From the NCBI GenBank assembly GCA_017562135.1, contig QEYB01001456.1:1-64000 (forward strand): DNA of 64,000 nt. The letters run 5' to 3'. Source of the DNA: Dipylidium caninum (lineage: Eukaryota > Platyhelminthes > Cestoda > Cyclophyllidea > Dipylidiidae). The notes under the pieces are model-generated. The model was not told the origin of the DNA and searched no databases. It was given only the letters and a program-made list of their open reading frames with translations. Numbering within the stretch: position 1 is the first letter of the stretch; every line of letters starts with the position of its first letter. Shown here piece after piece: positions 62,457-64,000 of the stretch. The position numbers were made by a program, and so were the translations under genes.

Positions 62457-62480
62457 CCTAAAATACACAGAGAATAAGTA
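62457..62480 (-). promoter_or_regulatory. 3' splice acceptor 11 bases before the RPP30 start
   Basis: The minus strand reads TTATTCTCTGTGTATTTTAG followed by GACC and then the ATG 11 bases on: a strong pyrimidine tract and AG. It would serve either a 5'UTR cis-intron or spliced-leader trans-splicing, which flatworms use and which often leaves very short 5'UTRs. Confidence 0.6.
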
Positions 62481-64000
62481 AATGAAGTGTTGGAGAAAAT
62501 GGTGCGGGTTACTATCCATAATGGAGAAAAGAAATATAGGTTATCGATAAAGTGGTAACTGAGACAGCGCAATTTGGGACGAAGAAAAAATTAAAGCTAG
62601 GAGTTGCTGCAATAAAGGTAACGGAAACTAGACAAAGATCTGTGAATTAAAGGGAGTCACGGGTCCGACTGATAAAGGATTATAAAAAACTTTCACAAAC
62701 AAAAAATTTACGCACCACATAAAGGAGATCACACTTGAATTACTACAAAAAGATTATACTCTAGACTTGATTTTCAGCTAGTGACGGGACGCAATAAGTG
62801 GATTGCAGAAATAAAACAGTCCGGGAAAAGGAGGTACTAAGAGGGTAACGAAGTCTGTGTTGACACACAGAGGATTTATACACGCAAAAATAATACCAAT
62901 CCATCACGCAAAAGTCCAGGCGGTAGCAAATTTGGCCAAAAAAGGCAAGAACAAAATAAGCACACGCATGCCTTAGAAAAATCGTCGCCTAGATGACCAG
63001 GGGGGCCTCAGAGACGGCGCTTACCGTTAAGTCAATAAAAACAATTGTGCGGTAATCATGAAGCAGCAGTATCCAGCTCATGAATCGTGTCCTCGAATAC
63101 TAAAATACATTCGATCATGCTCCGTGAGGGGAGGTAGGGAACGCTGAGAAACCGAAATGCAAACCTATCAGGGCAAGATATTAGATTCCGACCGTATTTT
63201 CAAGATATGAATAAAGTTCCACTCAACGGCAGGGGTTGTGAAACAGGTCAAACAAATACAAATCCAATGAGGTACAGTGATATATAATTGCCACGCTACC
63301 ATGGTTTCCGCTGCGGAGTGGCTAGATTACCTTTTCGGATCCCGTACCGTAATCACTGAAGAACTCTTCGCGGTTTCTGTTAGACTTCAAAAACATCCGG
63401 TGATAGATATAAGCAACTCTCCGTAGGATTTTAGCCTTGACTTATTACGGAAAATTTATCTTTTTGTGCGAAGAAGCCGTAGTTCTCAAATTATATAGAT
63501 TATCAAATTAGTTCAATTTAAAAAATCCTTCTCAGACGTTGCCCCAAGACAGTAACATCAAAGATGAACTATCCTTAGGGATCAAGACAGACTTGGCACC
63601 GGCATTACAGATTAACAATGGCTTTAAAATGGAAAATTGTACCCGCTTCATCAGTTCCCGTGGTCGAGAGAAAATCAAGTTGTGGAGCAGGATCGTTAAA
63701 AGTTTTCAAATGAAAGTCATCACGCTGTCTTCGAGCCACGGTGAACTTCCCAATCAATCCCTTGTACTCAGTGGCGAATAATTCAGTATTGGTGGATGTC
63801 GTAATTCACTTTAATGTTAGAAGGCCTACTTCCAGGTTTCCATGTGTAACTTTGGGAAATTCACCCCGTATTTGAATTTCCGAACACTATAAAAGTCGAT
63901 TATTGTCCAATATTAAGTAATTCGAAGGCATGCAATTTTTCGCCAAATAAATGAAGACTTCTTATTTGCACCCATATTTTTGTTTTGTCAAATCGGTATC
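62481..64000. other. AT-rich end of the window upstream of RPP30
   Basis: It probably contains the RPP30 promoter or outron. The only long frame (63539-63781, plus) has no family resemblance. I see no RNA gene. Confidence 0.45.

Noticed and set aside
62447..62572. 42-residue N-terminal extension of RPP30
   Set aside because: It is hydrophobic and unlike the family N-terminus, and it reads straight through a strong 3' splice acceptor; the ATG at 62446 gives the expected family start.
1..64000. CRISPR arrays, bacterial operons, insertion sequences, transposon terminal repeats
   Set aside because: The only tandem repeat of size is the tRNA array, whose units are far too long and gene-bearing for CRISPR. 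I saw no transposase, reverse transcriptase or long terminal repeats by eye; a repeat-library search was not possible here.

Overview
The window looks like nuclear DNA from a flatworm, most likely a tapeworm. The evidence is a split Hox gene with a phase-1 intron of about 8.8 kb, a mir-10 hairpin whose 5p arm reads ACCCTGTAGACCCGAGTTTG, long gene-poor stretches at moderate GC, and a likely spliced-leader or 5'UTR acceptor 11 nt upstream of a start codon. The cestode assignment is an inference from the mir-10 form and overall composition. It is not proven here.

Layout. Positions 1-9975 are a tandem array of about ten units with a period near 1.05 kb. Each unit carries one tRNA-Asn(GTT) and one tRNA-Leu(AAG), all on the minus strand. 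The left end of the array runs off the window. A T-rich tract follows (9976-10250), then about 5.5 kb without a recognisable gene. A mir-10 precursor lies on the plus strand at 15798-15895. From 15.9 to 37.5 kb I see no gene, only GC-rich patches, simple repeats and weak promoter or splice-like signals. A two-exon Hox4/Deformed-type gene occupies 48343-37534 on the minus strand, with YPWM at the end of exon 1 and the homeodomain in exon 2. A second gene-poor stretch (48.4-61.4 kb) follows. The last gene is an uninterrupted minus-strand ORF for the RNase P/MRP subunit p30 (RPP30), 62446-61397.

How the pieces relate. mir-10 next to Hox4 is an ancient bilaterian Hox-cluster linkage. Here it persists, but the two genes face each other on opposite strands, which fits a local inversion of Hox4. 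The tRNA array lies on the mir-10 side of this locus and could act as a chromatin boundary (hypothesis). RPP30 belongs to the enzyme that trims tRNA 5' leaders, so its presence in the same window is probably coincidence. Many single-base indels in the first 5 kb of the array look like consensus errors in a collapsed or poorly polished repeat. The right-hand tRNA copies are perfect.
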